Positions 38,611-51,373 of a stretch of DNA of 64,000 nt are shown here, in pieces (the first letter of the stretch is position 1; each line of letters starts with the position of its first letter). Where the stretch lies: contig QAOA01003946.1 in the NCBI GenBank assembly GCA_003255065.1, positions 1,674,120 to 1,738,119 on the forward strand. The letters run 5' to 3'. A program made the translations under genes and the position numbers. This DNA is from Cercis canadensis. Its lineage: Eukaryota > Streptophyta > Magnoliopsida > Fabales > Fabaceae. Below the pieces are notes generated by a model, which saw nothing but the letters and a program-made list of their open reading frames with translations, was not told where the DNA came from and made no database searches.

Positions 38611-38624
38611 ATGGAGGAAATTGA
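38598..38624 (+). other. Upstream ORF 2 overlapping the PP2C start codon
   Basis: An ATG 13 bases before the PP2C ATG opens an 8-codon frame (MVDNNGGN) that ends at TGA inside PP2C codons 4-5, in another frame. Its context (CTTATGG) is weaker than that of the main start (ACAATGG), so leaky scanning would be needed. Confidence 0.6.
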
Positions 38625-41600
38625 AGGGTTCGACAGTAGTGAAACTAGGACCTCCAGTGAGAGTCGACCTCCAAATCCTCTTGCTGCAGCATATCGTCAA
38701 TGTCTCAACACTGACGGTGTTGCGGTGCCATGCAAGAAATCACTTGTTCGGCACCCTTCTCTCGTAAGTTTGAGCCATAAATCTTTTTTTTTTCCCTTAA
38801 AAAAAAAAGGTTCTTTTTATCTCCTTCACTGTGCTATGCTGATGGAGTTAGTGATTGCTAAGTCTCCCCCCTTCCCCTCTTTAGGAAAATGATCTCCCAT
38901 TGTTCCTCAAAAAACAAAAGGTCCTTAATCAATAATGGTGTCTGTTTGAATGTTCTATGGCTTCTCATCCGTTTAACAAACCACCCCCCCCCNNNNNNNN
39001 NNNNNNNNNNNNNNNNNNNNNNNNNNNNNNNNNNNNCCCCCCCCCACACACAGACACACACACACAACCCCTTTTTGGTTTGAGTTTCTCATTGATCGTT
39101 TTAACTCTGGGTATTTTTATTTCCTTACCTGCTGAATGTTGCTTGAAACCATATGCAAAGAAACGTTATGACATCATGTATATTCTTTCTAGTTTCTGCT
39201 ACCACAAGGAAAACAGAAGAACGGTTTTAAATTAAGGCCCACTTTTTTGAGTTTTTAATATCCTTCCTTTTCTTCCCGTTTTATTTTGGGAGGGGAATCT
39301 TTGTGAACAGATGGAGTTCAGGGAAGTTGTAGCCAATTAAAACATGGAAATTTATTTAGCTTATGATTTATTTTTATGACTTGGGGAAAAAAGAAAGTCT
39401 ACTGGGATGAAGGAAATTAAGACAATGATGGTGGGACTAGTAAATTAGGTAACGTAATGCCAAATTTGGAAATAATTGCATGTTGTTCCTTCTAGTCTGG
39501 AAACAATAGCTTATTTTGGTTTTTAGCAAGTGGGATCCGGAATTTACCTGGCAGCTGAAAATATGTGAGCCTGCTAGGACTTCTCAATTATTTGTTTTAT
39601 CTTACTCTAATTAGTATTCATTGTAAGCATATTGTCAATCATATCGATGGTTGTCTATGATTGCTATAAGTAGCAACATTTCTAAAGTGCATGTTTCTTT
39701 CTGCAACTAAAGAGTTGGTCTCTCACAATTTTTCCATCGTTTGTATGTGATTTTCTTCTTGGTTTCTTAGCAGATGAAGACGAAGGTGTCTGATGCATCT
39801 GCTGAGTCAGGACATGTTGTGGAAGTTTGTGAGTCCGAGTTCCTTCCTAATCTCCGTTCTGGAGCATGGGCTGATATTGGGTTTCGGTCTAGCATGGAAG
39901 ATGTGTATGTTTGTGTGGATGACTTCATGCAGGATTATGGGCTTAAGAACCATACAGATGGACCCAGTGCTTTCTATGGGGTATTTATCTGTTCTTGGCA
40001 CACTAAATAACATGTTTGGGGTACTAAATAGCATGCCTGTGGTTTGTATGAGTTTCATTTCTCTATATGTGGTCATTGTATGGTAAGTTGCAGGTTTGTA
40101 GGCCACATTAAGCTCTTTCTCCTGATTTGTGTGTTATGTGTGGTGCTAGTTCTGAAACAGATACCCAATTGTTCTTACATCGTACAACAGCAACTTCTAT
40201 TTGGAGTACCTTGTTTGGTATTTTTGGAGAGCCTTAGGTTTGTCCCTCAAATTTGGAGCAGTTCTTGTTGATTAGCTTAGGGGTGTTGTGCAGTTCTTTG
40301 GTGTATTTGGTTGGAAAGAAATGCTTGTATACTTAAGGATCCTTCATTGGATTTAGCACTGTTATGGATAGTATTGTTTTCCTGGCTTCCATTTGGTGCT
40401 CTGCTCATGGTGTTTTTTAAGGGTGTTTTGGACATGACATGAGATTGGAGAGCTTTCCTACATTTATGTTTTCTTTTAATCTTGCTGCTTTACTTTTTTT
40501 GTTTTTCTCCTGGGGGATAACGTATCCACTTCTCATTTTGTAGTATTCCTTTCTCAATACAAATTCTCCTTTTATTAAAAAAATGGTTGGTCAGGTATTT
40601 GATGGACATGGTGGAAAGCATGCTGCTGATTTTGCATGTTATCATTTGCCGAAGTTCATTGTTGACAATGAAGATTTCCCAGGGGATATTGAGAGGATTG
40701 TTTCTTCAGCATTTCTTCAAACAGATGCTGCCTTTGCAGAAGCTTGCTCTCTGGACACTGCTCTTGCCTCTGGCACCACTGCATTGGCTGCTCTTGTAAT
40801 TGGAAGGTTAGGGTTTTGATGCTCAATAAAATCTTGGTTGTACATCATTCCTTTTTCAAAGAATGCTAAATATGTTATTTCTTCTTCTTTGAGGAAGTCT
40901 CCTTTTAGCTGTAGTACTATCTAGATCAATGCTAAAAGTATGCGGTTTCTTCTTTTTTGAGTAGTTTCCAGCTAGCTGTAGTGTACTGCCTCTATTAAGT
41001 TGTTTGCTTTGTAGAAGTCTCACTGTCAGTATCTTTATCTGGGTGGACTCAGGAGGGGTAGCATGTTGCATGGCATTCTGTGTCTAGGGTACTGTTGCTT
41101 TACACTAAGCTTAAACCATATGGGTTTTTAGTATTTGCAAAAGCAATGGCAATCAATTATATTTTCATCTATTGATATTGTCAAGATCGAGCTTAAAGAA
41201 AAAAGATGGATCTAGCCCTGGGGGTCTCTGGACATGTAACGGTAGTGAGGCCTGATATGTGGTCAACGACAATCTGATATCAATGCAGAAAGCTCCACTG
41301 GTAAAAGATGTCTTGATGCAAAATGAATGAATTAGTGGACCTTGTTTGGCTTTTGCATTTTAGTTTTCAAATGTAAATTTTTTATGTGAATGAACCCCTC
41401 GAAAGTATAAAATTTGGTTGATAAAATTAACCTACATTCTCTATCACGAGTCCAAGAGCCAAAAGTCCTTGGAACGCCTAATGCATGTTCAGGGGCATTT
41501 TGGCCTGTCACAAAAGTTGGCCCTTTTATCAAATTTTCTATGTTCCCTTTTCCAAAATAAAAATGACAACATCAACTACATGCCTTTGATAAATTTCATG

Positions 41601-42188
41601 TTGATTGTAGTTTCTGATTGCAGATTGCTGGTGGTGGCAAATGCTGGAGATTGTCGAGCAGTGCTTTGCCGCCGTGGAAAAGCAATTGAAATGTCAAGGG
41701 ATCATAAACCAATGTGCAGCAAAGAGAGAAAGCGTATTGAGGCATCTGGGGGGTATGTGTATGATGGATATCTTAATGGACAACTTAATGTTGCTCGTGC
41801 TCTTGGTGACTGGCACGTGGAAGGAATGAAAGGCAGGGATGGTGGACCACTCAGTGCAGAGCCTGAACTCATGACTAGAAAACTAACTGAGGAGGATGAA
41901 TTTCTCATCATAGGTTGCGATGGGATTTGGGATGTATTTAGGAGCCAAAATGCGGTGGATTTTGCTCGGCGCAGGCTTCAGGAGCATAATGACCCAGCCA
42001 TGTGTAGCAAGGATCTGGTTGACGAGGCTTTGAAGAGAAAGAGCGGAGACAATTTAGCTGTTGTTGTGGTGAGCTTCCAGCAGCAGGCTCCACCTAACTT
42101 GGTGGCACCACGTTCTAGAGTGCAGAGGAGTTTCTCTGCTGAAGGTTTGAGGGAGTTGCAGAGCTTTTTGGATAGCTTGGGTAATTGA
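38611..42188 (+). CDS. Protein phosphatase 2C (PP2C27-like)
   Basis: A metal-dependent Ser/Thr phosphatase. Exons: 38611-38763, 39774-39980, 40595-40806, 41624-42188, giving 378 aa. Catalytic motifs are complete: RSSMEDVY (about 89-96), VFDGHGG (121-127), [27 protein letters not shown] (D200), [22 protein letters not shown] and [10 protein letters not shown] near the C-terminus. The N-terminal 75 residues are variable and polar. The ending [20 protein letters not shown] matches the tail of the Arabidopsis At2g33700 (PP2C27/PP2CG1) type as I remember it; that relative is linked to salt and ABA responses. Exon 2 has two adjacent acceptors (TTAG/CAG), so an extra Gln may be included. ATG choice: the ATG at 38598 hits a stop at once. 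The gene looks intact. Family is certain, the exact clade likely. Confidence 0.92.
38993..39036. other. Assembly gap within PP2C intron 1, flanked by poly-C
   Basis: 44 undetermined bases sit between two C-runs (about 10 and 9 C), followed by a CA-repeat. It is most likely an unresolved homopolymer tract of unknown true length. No coding sequence is affected. Confidence 0.95.
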
Positions 42189-43082
42189 GTTAGTATAACT
42201 GCTTCTTGTTCTTGTTCGATTGTCTTTTTGCACCTCTAAATTTGGTTTGTAGGAGTAGGCAGAGAGAAAACCTTGAGTATTAACTGTAACATATGCGGCA
42301 TCCAGTCGACATCTGATTTAATCTTTTTGCATTAGTAGTTCTGGATTTTGGCGATGTCATTTCGAGAATTCCTGTTTCGTAAGCAGGCCATGGGCCGAAT
42401 TAATAAAAAAATGCACTTTTTCTGGTCATTTAATGCCAGTGTTGTAATGGATTAAGTATGAAATGCACATTCTGCTTGGGTACTAAGGGAATCTAGTAGG
42501 CTTTTGACTTGTGATAAGCTTTTAACTCACCTCGAAAAAATATATTAACATACGATTTTTGTGATTATGTAAAATTTACACTATTAAATGAGAGTAAGAA
42601 GAAAGAGTGAAAATGAGATTGGGAAATTATGGCAAAAAGAGAAAAAAGAGAGAGATTTTTATTCACTTAATTGGCTAGTTTCATCTATTCTATTTTGTCA
42701 ATTTTTTTCTGTGCTTAGTTTTACCATCGTTATAATCGTCGTTTTATTTGTTCGATGACAACTATCATCGACCATGCTCTGAAATATGAACGAAAGGCCA
42801 TTGTGCGTTTCGCTTGGTTCAGTTCCGCAAAGAAAGAAGTTTGGCTTTGATTCCATAGGAGGAAAAAACAAAGTGATTCAGATTCGTACATTCCAAAATC
42901 AAAATTGCTGTGAAAATTAGCTACTTTTTAATGGAAACTGTTTTGAAGGTCGTTTTCTTATCCAGCCCTTGTTACGAAACGATCTTGAGTTCCCGAATTG
43001 TTCAGCGGAGACGATATCAGCATGGTATTGAGTGGGATTTGTAAACATAGGTATAGATAGCATAAGCAGAGAGGTCAAGTTC
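42189..43082. other. Spacer between convergent PP2C and ABCG genes
   Basis: Holds the 3' UTRs of both genes, including a possible AATAAA-type signal near 42399-42407 for PP2C. No other gene seen. Confidence 0.5.
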
Positions 43083-46000
43083 TCATCTTTTCTGGAAGTT
43101 AAAGGCTTTGATGCCGAAGGCGAAGATGAGTGCGAAAAACACTGCAAAACCCGCCACCACAACTGCGACCACTCCCACAAGTTCATGTTTGAATCCGAAG
43201 TAACCCCTAACGAATTCCTCAATTGTTTGGCCAGACTCAAGCTTCGCCTTTACGTCTCCGTACTGGGAAGCAAGCAATCCATTTAAGGTCCACGCCACTG
43301 GGCAAATCCAATAGTACCACTTCCACCATATGGGTATTCTCTGTGTCATGTCAGCGCATTGTTTTCAAGTTACACTCTCATTCATTCGGTAAGATTTGAA
43401 CAAACAGAGTACAGAATTTGTAGAGGGAATTGAAGCTTACCGATAAGGGAATGACAAAGCCTGAGAAAAGGTTCCATATTGCATAGAATCCGCTCGATAA
43501 AACGCCAGCGACGTGGGGGTTGGGGGTGATTGCCATGGTCATCATACCATAAAATGTGAAGTATAAAAAGGAGAAGTACGTGAAGAAGAGAAACCAGAAG
43601 AACTTGGATATTGTCCATTCAAATCCCATCATGGCATATACTATAACCCCATAAATGAGAGTCTGAACCAAAATGTGAGGAAGCTCGATAATGACCTGCA
43701 AAATCTCAATGCTGAGTGCACCAGACAGTGTACTGCAATGCAAGTAAAGTTCAAAACTTGAAATACAAAAAATGAGAGGGGCATTCTCACAACAATTCTT
43801 TCTTGGATTATGGTTGGTAGAGTAAAGATGGCTGCATGTCTTAGAAAAAGGTTGAACCTTTTCCGCTCTCGCTCTCTTAATGAATTGCATAGACTCAGTA
43901 ATTTACCTGTGCAATAGCATATGGTAAAGCTGAGTACATTCCAGCAGCTCTTTCTCTGTAGAAGACTGTTCTCTCAACTGCTATTATTGGCTGTACCGAG
44001 CTACCATTTTGTACTCCAAGGAAGATAACAGCGGCATACATTGAACCCATTGCATTGAAAAGATCTTGCTCTCTTTTCCTGTGTTTTCCATGAAGTTTGA
44101 AGGTATTATCCAATAAGAAATCGATTTGAATTAGATTTTCATGCTTTAGTCATTGTCTTTTTTCATACCTGTTGAAGCCAATATCCCAAAAAATCACCCC
44201 AAACAACAAGGCTATGATTGTTGTGAATAAGAGTCTCACTGCAGTATATGATGTGTTCCGCCAATAGGATAAATGCTGTTTCCATAGGCAAGCTATACAT
44301 TGTGTGAAGAAAGTCTGTGAATACTGATTAGCAAAGTATAGATCTTTTGAATCATGTGGGGGTATACTGAGCTCCTCGATCAATTGTTTGTTCCTCCTGA
44401 ATAATTGAAAGTATCAGCAACCTGTACAAAATCTTTAAAGCATACTATATTATATTCATGAGCTGAGAATTATATGCATCTTATGTTCTCGTAAACCATT
44501 ATGAAAGCATGCACTCTGAATCTTTGATTTACAACATCAAGAGAGAAAAAAGAAGAAAGAAAAGGAAAATAATAGCTCATTTCCAAGATTTTATTTGCTA
44601 TCAAACCTAATCAGGTATTAGGCAAGAGTCTAACCGGTACAGTTCTGAATTTCTGTATAGATTGGTGAAGTTGACTCTAAGGCTTGCTTCTGTTCCTGCT
44701 GAAGTAACTTCCAACATCCAGGTTGCAGGATTATAACCATCTTTGATCTTAGGAACTCCTTCAATAGCCTACAGTAATATATAAATCATACCTAATATGA
44801 ATATGCTAATGCTATAGCAGCTAATACGTTTAATCTCATTTATACTAGACTCGCCTCAAAGTACTGGATCAGATGGTAACAGTGGTGGCCTAATGAACCA
44901 GCATATATCTGCTCCCCTCCCAATTTTAGAAGTAGCAGCTGAAAAAAGTTACAAAGTATTTAATTCTTGTGTATCATATACCCAATGCAGAATGGTTCTT
45001 AAGGATAAAGACATCTCACCTCATCAAAGGCATCAAATATATCAATGCTTGGCTGGTGAATGGTGCAAACCACTGTACGTCCTGTGTCCACGGTGTTCCT
45101 CACGGTTCTCATTACGATTGCTGCTGCTCTGGCATCAAGACCAGAGGTTGGTTCATCCATGAATATTATACATGGGTTGGCTACAAGTTCAACTGCAATC
45201 GTAAGCCTCTTCCGCTGCTCAGTTGAAAGTCCAGTCTCGCCCGGCAATCCAACAAGTGCTTCTCTTAACGAATTAAGCTCTACAAGCTCCATAACTTCCT
45301 CAATGAACATCTGCATCTCACAAATTATAGTCCTAGTGAGCTGCTCCATCTCCAGAATATTTAAAAAGGTAAGATTTCTGATGCTTTTAATTTTTCTGTA
45401 CAATGAACAATCTGATTATTTTTAAATCTCAGTTTAACGCCACGTCTCTAGTTTAAAAAGAAAAGCAAATTGCCCGTATTACCTTTCTAGTTGGATGATC
45501 AACTTCAGGGGTTAACCGAAGCCATGCAGAATATAGCAAAGATTCATAAACTGTAACATAGGGTGAGTGGATATCAAATTGTTCACAATATCCTGATATG
45601 CGAGCAAATATCTCTTGCTTCTTTGGGTACCCAGATATCTTGATGCTTCCTTCAATATATCCACCAGTTTTCCTTCCAGCTAAGACATCCATTAGAGTGG
45701 TCTTGCCGGCACCACTTACGCCCATTAGAGCTGTTAGGACTCCTGGCCTAAAAGCACCGCTAACACCCTTCAAAAGTTCAAGACGATCCTCGAAAACTCC
45801 TTGATTTTTCATTTCCTTCAATCAAGATAATAGGGTCAAAATGCAGGAAAATAATTTTCTTTCCTTGTTTCTTTTTCCTTTTAAGATATATAAAATCATG
45901 AAAATATCGTTGAAGAAAATAAAAAATATTCTGAATACAATCAATAATTATACAAATAGCAAAACTGATTGATAATAAATATATAAGGTACCTGAGGCAT

Positions 46001-49000
46001 ATCTACTGAATATCTGATCTCATCAAATGTGAGGGTTAGTGGTTGAAAAGGAAGAACCATACCCCGCTTCCCAATCCTACTACCTTTACCATCACTTACT
46101 CTTCCAGAAAATGATCTGGATGATACACCTACTTCTTCGATCTTCATTTCTGAAATTTTATCACAGTTACTATCATGTCAACACTTGAAACAGAGAAGAT
46201 ATAAATTGGAGCTCAAAGACTCACCAGAAGAGCTCTTTCCCCTTGGAGAAGATAGTTCGACGAACTCTCCAGTTTTGGAAGCATTTCTCTCAAGCAATTT
46301 ATCTTGGGATAGCCCTGCCTGGGCTTTTCTGAGTGCTGCAACAACAACAACAACAACAACATATCCAATTATCACAAGAGAATATACCAAAAAAAAAAAA
46401 TTATTATCACAAGAGAAGTCTGTGAAAGTCACTGCTGAAAGAAACATGAAGATGGTGCTTACGACTGAGATACTGCAATGCCAAAGTGAAGAGGAAATTA
46501 AATAGAAAGACATAACCAATCAATGATCCTACTCCAATCCAATACCAATAAGCTGCCGGGAAAAACCCACGAGACTTCAATACCAAAACTCCCAATGTTT
46601 CAGTGGAATTAGGAAGAACCTATAAAACAAGTACATTCAATCAATATCTATTTTCAGGATTTATTAGTTTTACTTAAGTTTTAAAGATAAATAATCTTTA
46701 CCATGAAAAAGAAATATACATTACCTTTTTCCAACTATTCCCAAGAAATTCATTCACAGCTATAGCATTCTGTCCGTACATCAGTGGTGAGGACCAGTAG
46801 CCCCATAGAAACCATTTCGGTACATTGTCTGATGCAAAACAACATATTTATCATGCAAATTAAATTCACAACATGTGCCAACTTTACAGTTACATTAACA
46901 TTATGTTACCTCTTGAAATCACAAATCCACCCAAAACCATAATTACAAGTAAAGCGAATGCCCCAACGGTGTTTGCAACTATTATATCCCTTCCTAATGC
47001 TGCCATCAAGCGGAATAGTGAAGATGCCATCTGGTTAATGCAGAGGAGTAGTAAGTACTGTTTGAAAAGCCTGACATTAAGAGAGCTTTCTTTCATTAGA
47101 TTCCTCAACCAGAAATTAGAAACTTGAATTAGGATTTGTGTTAGTCTTTCTTCTCACCTTTCGATATTTGGATCGAAGCCAATGGCATAATAAGTTATGC
47201 CAACCCAAATGGAAACTTCTATAAGAGTTATTGGTATTTTGAGGATCCATGGTGGTATAGAATAAGCCCACGAAGGGTAGAAAAGAAGGTCTCTTTGCTT
47301 GTAAAAGATAGGAAGTTTCATGATGACCATGTTTAGTTCTGATATTCCATTAAACATGGCTACAATGACTGCGAAGAACAGAGCACCCATATAAGTTCCT
47401 CCATCAGCCATGGTATCTCGATGCATCTCACTTCGTAGAAACAACGTTGTTGTCATGATAGCTAAATAAGTAAGCTGAAATGGAGGAAGAAGACATGTAT
47501 AAGAATACAAAATAAAGTTTGAAACACTCCATTTGTGATCAAATAACCAATGCCTAGAGATTGAATAGTACTCACATTGATAGCTTTGAATATATAGACA
47601 AATGAATTTCTTTTCATAAGCAAAAATTCTCTGCTGACACAAGCCTTAAGTAGCTCCTTCTTGCTAACACCATACTTGCTTGTGGTCAAGGAAGCTGGGT
47701 GACATTTAGACTTGTCAAAAGGAGTCCCCAACTCGTCTCCAAGTTTTTGACCTATGTGAAAGCACTGGAAGGCTTCAGCAAAATCCTTTACGGTAACGAA
47801 GTTGTAAGGTTCATCTTTACGTGCCCAGTACTGCCATTGGTCTTTCCTTGATGTCACCTATTGTGTTCCACCAGCGCAAAAACTAACTTCAAAATCAAAA
47901 ATATAAAGAAAAAAACACTAAATTTTACAAGGAAGACTAAATTATTCACACTGATATACTTCTTGTAAGAAGTCAGCAACTCCTTTTCTTTCAGGACACT
48001 TGAAACCCATGGATTCAAAGAACTCAAGTACATTTTCTCTAGGACCTTGGAACACTATTTGCCCATCTGTGACAAGTATTATATCATCAAATAGTTCATA
48101 AGTTTCTGGTGCTGGTTGAAGGAGAGAGACAAAAGCAGTTCCATTGAGAATATGAATGGATTGCTTGATTGAAGTGATTATTTGGAAAGTCGTTGAGCTG
48201 TCCAAACCAGTTGATATCTCATCCATGAACAACACTCTTATCGGTCCAACCAGCATCTCCCCTTTGCATCATCACAAACTTGTTATCAATCAACCTCGTC
48301 AAAACTTTGAAATTCAGGTTTTAAGTTCATTTAGAGACTACCTGTTGTGACTCGCTTTCTCTGTCCACCTGAGATACCTCTTATCATTCCATCTCCTACC
48401 ATAATATCAGCACAGACTTCAAGTCCCAAAATCTGCAATAATTTACAAGGAAAATGTTAAAGTCTATAGTTCTGAAAACTGTCTTTATATCCTTTATTTG
48501 ATGGATTTGAGCTGGTACCTTGAGAATGTAGTCCGTGACCACGCTCGTTTCCTGCCCTTCCAGTGCTGCTGCCTGCAGAGTTTAAAGGTATCAAATATGA
48601 AGAAAAACTGCAGCTTCCTCACAATGAAATGACATCATAAATGCAATGTATAGAGCTCAAGACCTGCTTTTTCAATCTTATACCTCACCTTCATATAGGC
48701 GTCAATATCTGGATCTGGCTTCATATTTGCATCCTTCTCTCTTCTCAGCAGTTCTTCCAACATCTCTGCAAATTGGTGAATTTCAGAACTCTGATTAAGA
48801 TCCCTTTAGGACTTTCTGGATTTAGTTCAAAGACTGTGTCACGCAAAGTGATTCAACTCACCATAATTCTGGCCAACCCCTTGGCATCTTGCTGAGAAAG
48901 CTAGTGTTTCTCTCACAGTCATTTCTCCAATGTGGATATCATGCTGACTTGTATAAGCTGATGTCCTCTGTGGTACAAACTCTTCCAGCCCATGTCCGTT

Positions 49001-50174
49001 ATATGTTACTCTTCCAGAATACTGAGGTTTCACGACTAAAGAAATTAGGTCTTAAATATATATATAAAATTATTACAACTAAGATTTGTATACTTACTTT
49101 TAAATTTTTATCTAGTTTTCCAGCCAACGCCAATAGCAATGTCGTTTTTCCAGAGCTTGGAGGGCCTAAAAGCAATGTCATTCTGCAAAAAAATAATCAG
49201 GAAATGATGTATCGGGAGGATGGACATTCAATAAATATCTTTGAAACAAGAGTGTCTTGAATTCACCTTCGAGGCTTGATGATTCCGCTAACATTCTGAA
49301 GGATGTGTAATGGTTTCTTTGGACTTGGAATGATGTGAAGATAATTTAAGAATCCCTTAGAAGAAGAAAGAGAGCATGGAATTACGAATAGTTGGAGATA
49401 TCATATACACCAATAAGGTAGAAACATAGTAATGTCTTGCTTGCTTAGTTACCTCTAATACATTTGCAAAGAAGTTGAGTAAAGTAGGCAATGCTCTGCT
49501 TCCAACGTAGACTTCTGCCTCCACATTTATATGCTCAAACCGAACTTCAATTGTAGGAATATCGATTCCAACTCTGAGTATACATATTGGTTTAACAGAT
49601 TAAACATATGCACATTATGGAAACAGTTCCAATCTAAACAGAGACTAAAACATGCAAGTATTGTATGATATAAAAATTCTTGAGTTAGGTAGTTTTAAAT
49701 AGCAACTTTGATGTTAAATTTGATAGAAAGATGCTTCAACTCTCAAATTACAGCGTAGGCAACTCTGTTAAGTAAAAAGCTTGAAACTTTAGCATCAATC
49801 GCAGAGACATTACATGAACTATTTTGCTGTCATAAGACTCACCGGTCCATCCGTTGCTTGAGCTTCAACAAGAACTTCTCATTATCTTCTTCTGCTATTT
49901 TCACGAGTCTCTCTAACAGAATCTTTCTCTCTGTTAATCCTAATTTCTTGATATCAACAACTTCTCTCGCTTTACCCTCTGCAGTAGTGAGTAAACTTCT
50001 CCTTATACGTAGATATGTAGGCAATCTCTCTATTGCTGCCCACTTTAGAGCTTCTTCATCATCTTCACGAGTAGATGTTGAGAACATATCCATGCTATTG
50101 TTTCTCCATATGTTAGAACTACTCACACGTAAACTATCAACTCTGGATATGTCACTGCTCTCCATTGAGCTCAT
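43083..50174 (-). CDS. Full-size ABCG (PDR-type) transporter, downstream tandem copy
   Basis: A plasma-membrane-type exporter or importer of the plant PDR family, closest in motifs to the PDR1/ABCG40 group (hormone and terpenoid transport); the substrate cannot be told. Exons: 49843-50174, 49453-49573, 49267-49355, 49098-49182, 48862-49021, 48689-48765, 48519-48572, 48342-48432, 47960-48261, 47576-47857, 47158-47474, 46910-47070, 46725-46828, 46463-46619, 46225-46335, 45992-46149, 45483-45815, 45020-45310, 44855-44938, 44635-44768, 44169-44396, 43907-44078, 43441-43695, 43083-43340. Total 1451 aa. NBD1: Walker [10 protein letters not shown] (187-195), signature GISGGQRKR (about 325), Walker B VLFMDE. 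NBD2: GVSGAGKTT (899-907), signature [18 protein letters not shown]. Each is followed by a six-helix region, giving the reverse (NBD-TMD)x2 order. C-terminus is FNFQKR. Exon 19 ends at a GC donor. Both NBDs are intact and no stops are seen. Confidence 0.92.
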
Positions 50175-50462
50175 ACAACTAGAACCTCAACCAGAAACTC
50201 TCTCAATTTTCATACCAGAAGGGAAAAAATAGTTCTGGAGCTGAAATAGTTATCTCGCTTACACACACTGTGCTTCAATCACAGACTTACAGTAATGTCT
50301 GTCTAAACAGTACATGGATTAGTTACTTAACTAAAGCAAGTGACTATGTGAGAGAGGCGCACTTCGAGTATCCTAGGAAATAAAAGTAGCATAATTACAG
50401 GAGAATATTGCTGTAGCAAGTTAGTGCTGTAGAAACGACGTGGAGCACTAGAAAAGGGAGAA
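50175..50462. promoter_or_regulatory. Proximal upstream region of the downstream ABCG copy
   Basis: The 288 bp between the ABCG start codon and the inverted-repeat element. It must contain the core promoter and 5' UTR unless transcription starts inside the element. I see no unambiguous TATA box. Confidence 0.35.
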
Positions 50463-51373
50463 GGGCAGTGCTATCCTACACCCCCCTGATGGGACTTTTC
50501 TGATATTTTCTAAGTTTTTGCAGGTTTTGTCTTGGTTAATTAGAAAGGGAACCGGTTAAATATAAGATTTGGAATTTATATTAGTTGCACATTATTTTTA
50601 GTAATTTACAAACATGCCCAGTACAATTAAAACGTGCGTTTCGTGTGAAAGAGAAGAAAAACTGCCCAGCTGCCCAGTTTTAAACGACGTCGCACTGTCT
50701 TTTTTCGTTATTTGAAGGGAATCGGCAGTGCTATCCTACACCCCCTGATGGGACTTTTCTGATATTTTCTCTGTTTTTGCAGGTTTTGTCTTGGTTAATT
50801 AGAAAGGGAACCGGTTAAATATAAGATTTGGAATTTATATTAGTTGCACATTATTTTTAGTAATTTACAAACATGCCCAGTACAATTAAAACGTGCGTTT
50901 CGTGTGAAAGAGAAGAAAAACTGCCCAGTTTTAAACGACGTCGCACTGTCTTTCTTCGTTATTTGAAGGGAATCCAGATTTGGGAATTATAAAACTTGCA
51001 CTACACTTTGGTAATTAACAAACTTACCCATTTCAGTCAAAACGTGCGTTTTGTATGGACCATTAAGCTGCCCAGCTGCCTAGTTAAGGAACGACGTCGC
51101 ATTGGGTTTCTGTACTTCCCTTCAAATAACGAAGAAAGACAGTGCGACGTCGTTTAAAACTGGGCAGCTGGGCAGTTTTTCTTCTCTTTCACACGAAACG
51201 CACGTTTTAATTGTACTGGGCATATTTATAAATTACTAAAAATAATGTGCAACTAATATAAATTCCAAATCTTATATTTAACCGATTCCCTTTCTAATTA
51301 ACCAAGACAAAACCTGCAAAAACAGAGAAAATATCAAAAAAGTCCCATCCGGGGGTGTAGGATAGCACTGCCC
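50463..51373. mobile_element. Composite inverted-repeat element (four homologous units)
   Basis: The ends are GGGCAGTGCTATCCTACACC and its reverse complement. Unit 1 (50463-50714) is repeated directly as unit 2 (from about 50724 to 50970), which has a shorter GCTGCCCA stretch. Unit 4 (51119-51373) is an inverted, near-identical copy. Unit 3 (about 50975-51118) is a diverged direct copy that shares the AAAACGTGCGTTT block and the GCTGCCCAGCTGCC block. Each unit carries one palindrome CGACGTCG. No coding capacity. Target-site duplication not clear, so superfamily unassigned; a MITE or foldback-type DNA element is most likely. Confidence 0.75.

Noticed and set aside
38889-39083. Open frames crossing the N-run
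   Set aside because: They exist only because undetermined bases cannot create stops.
45060-45425. Plus-strand open frame inside the downstream ABCG copy (also 54362-54712 in the upstream copy)
   Set aside because: Antisense shadow of the conserved second ABC domain exon; the same shadow appears in both paralogues.
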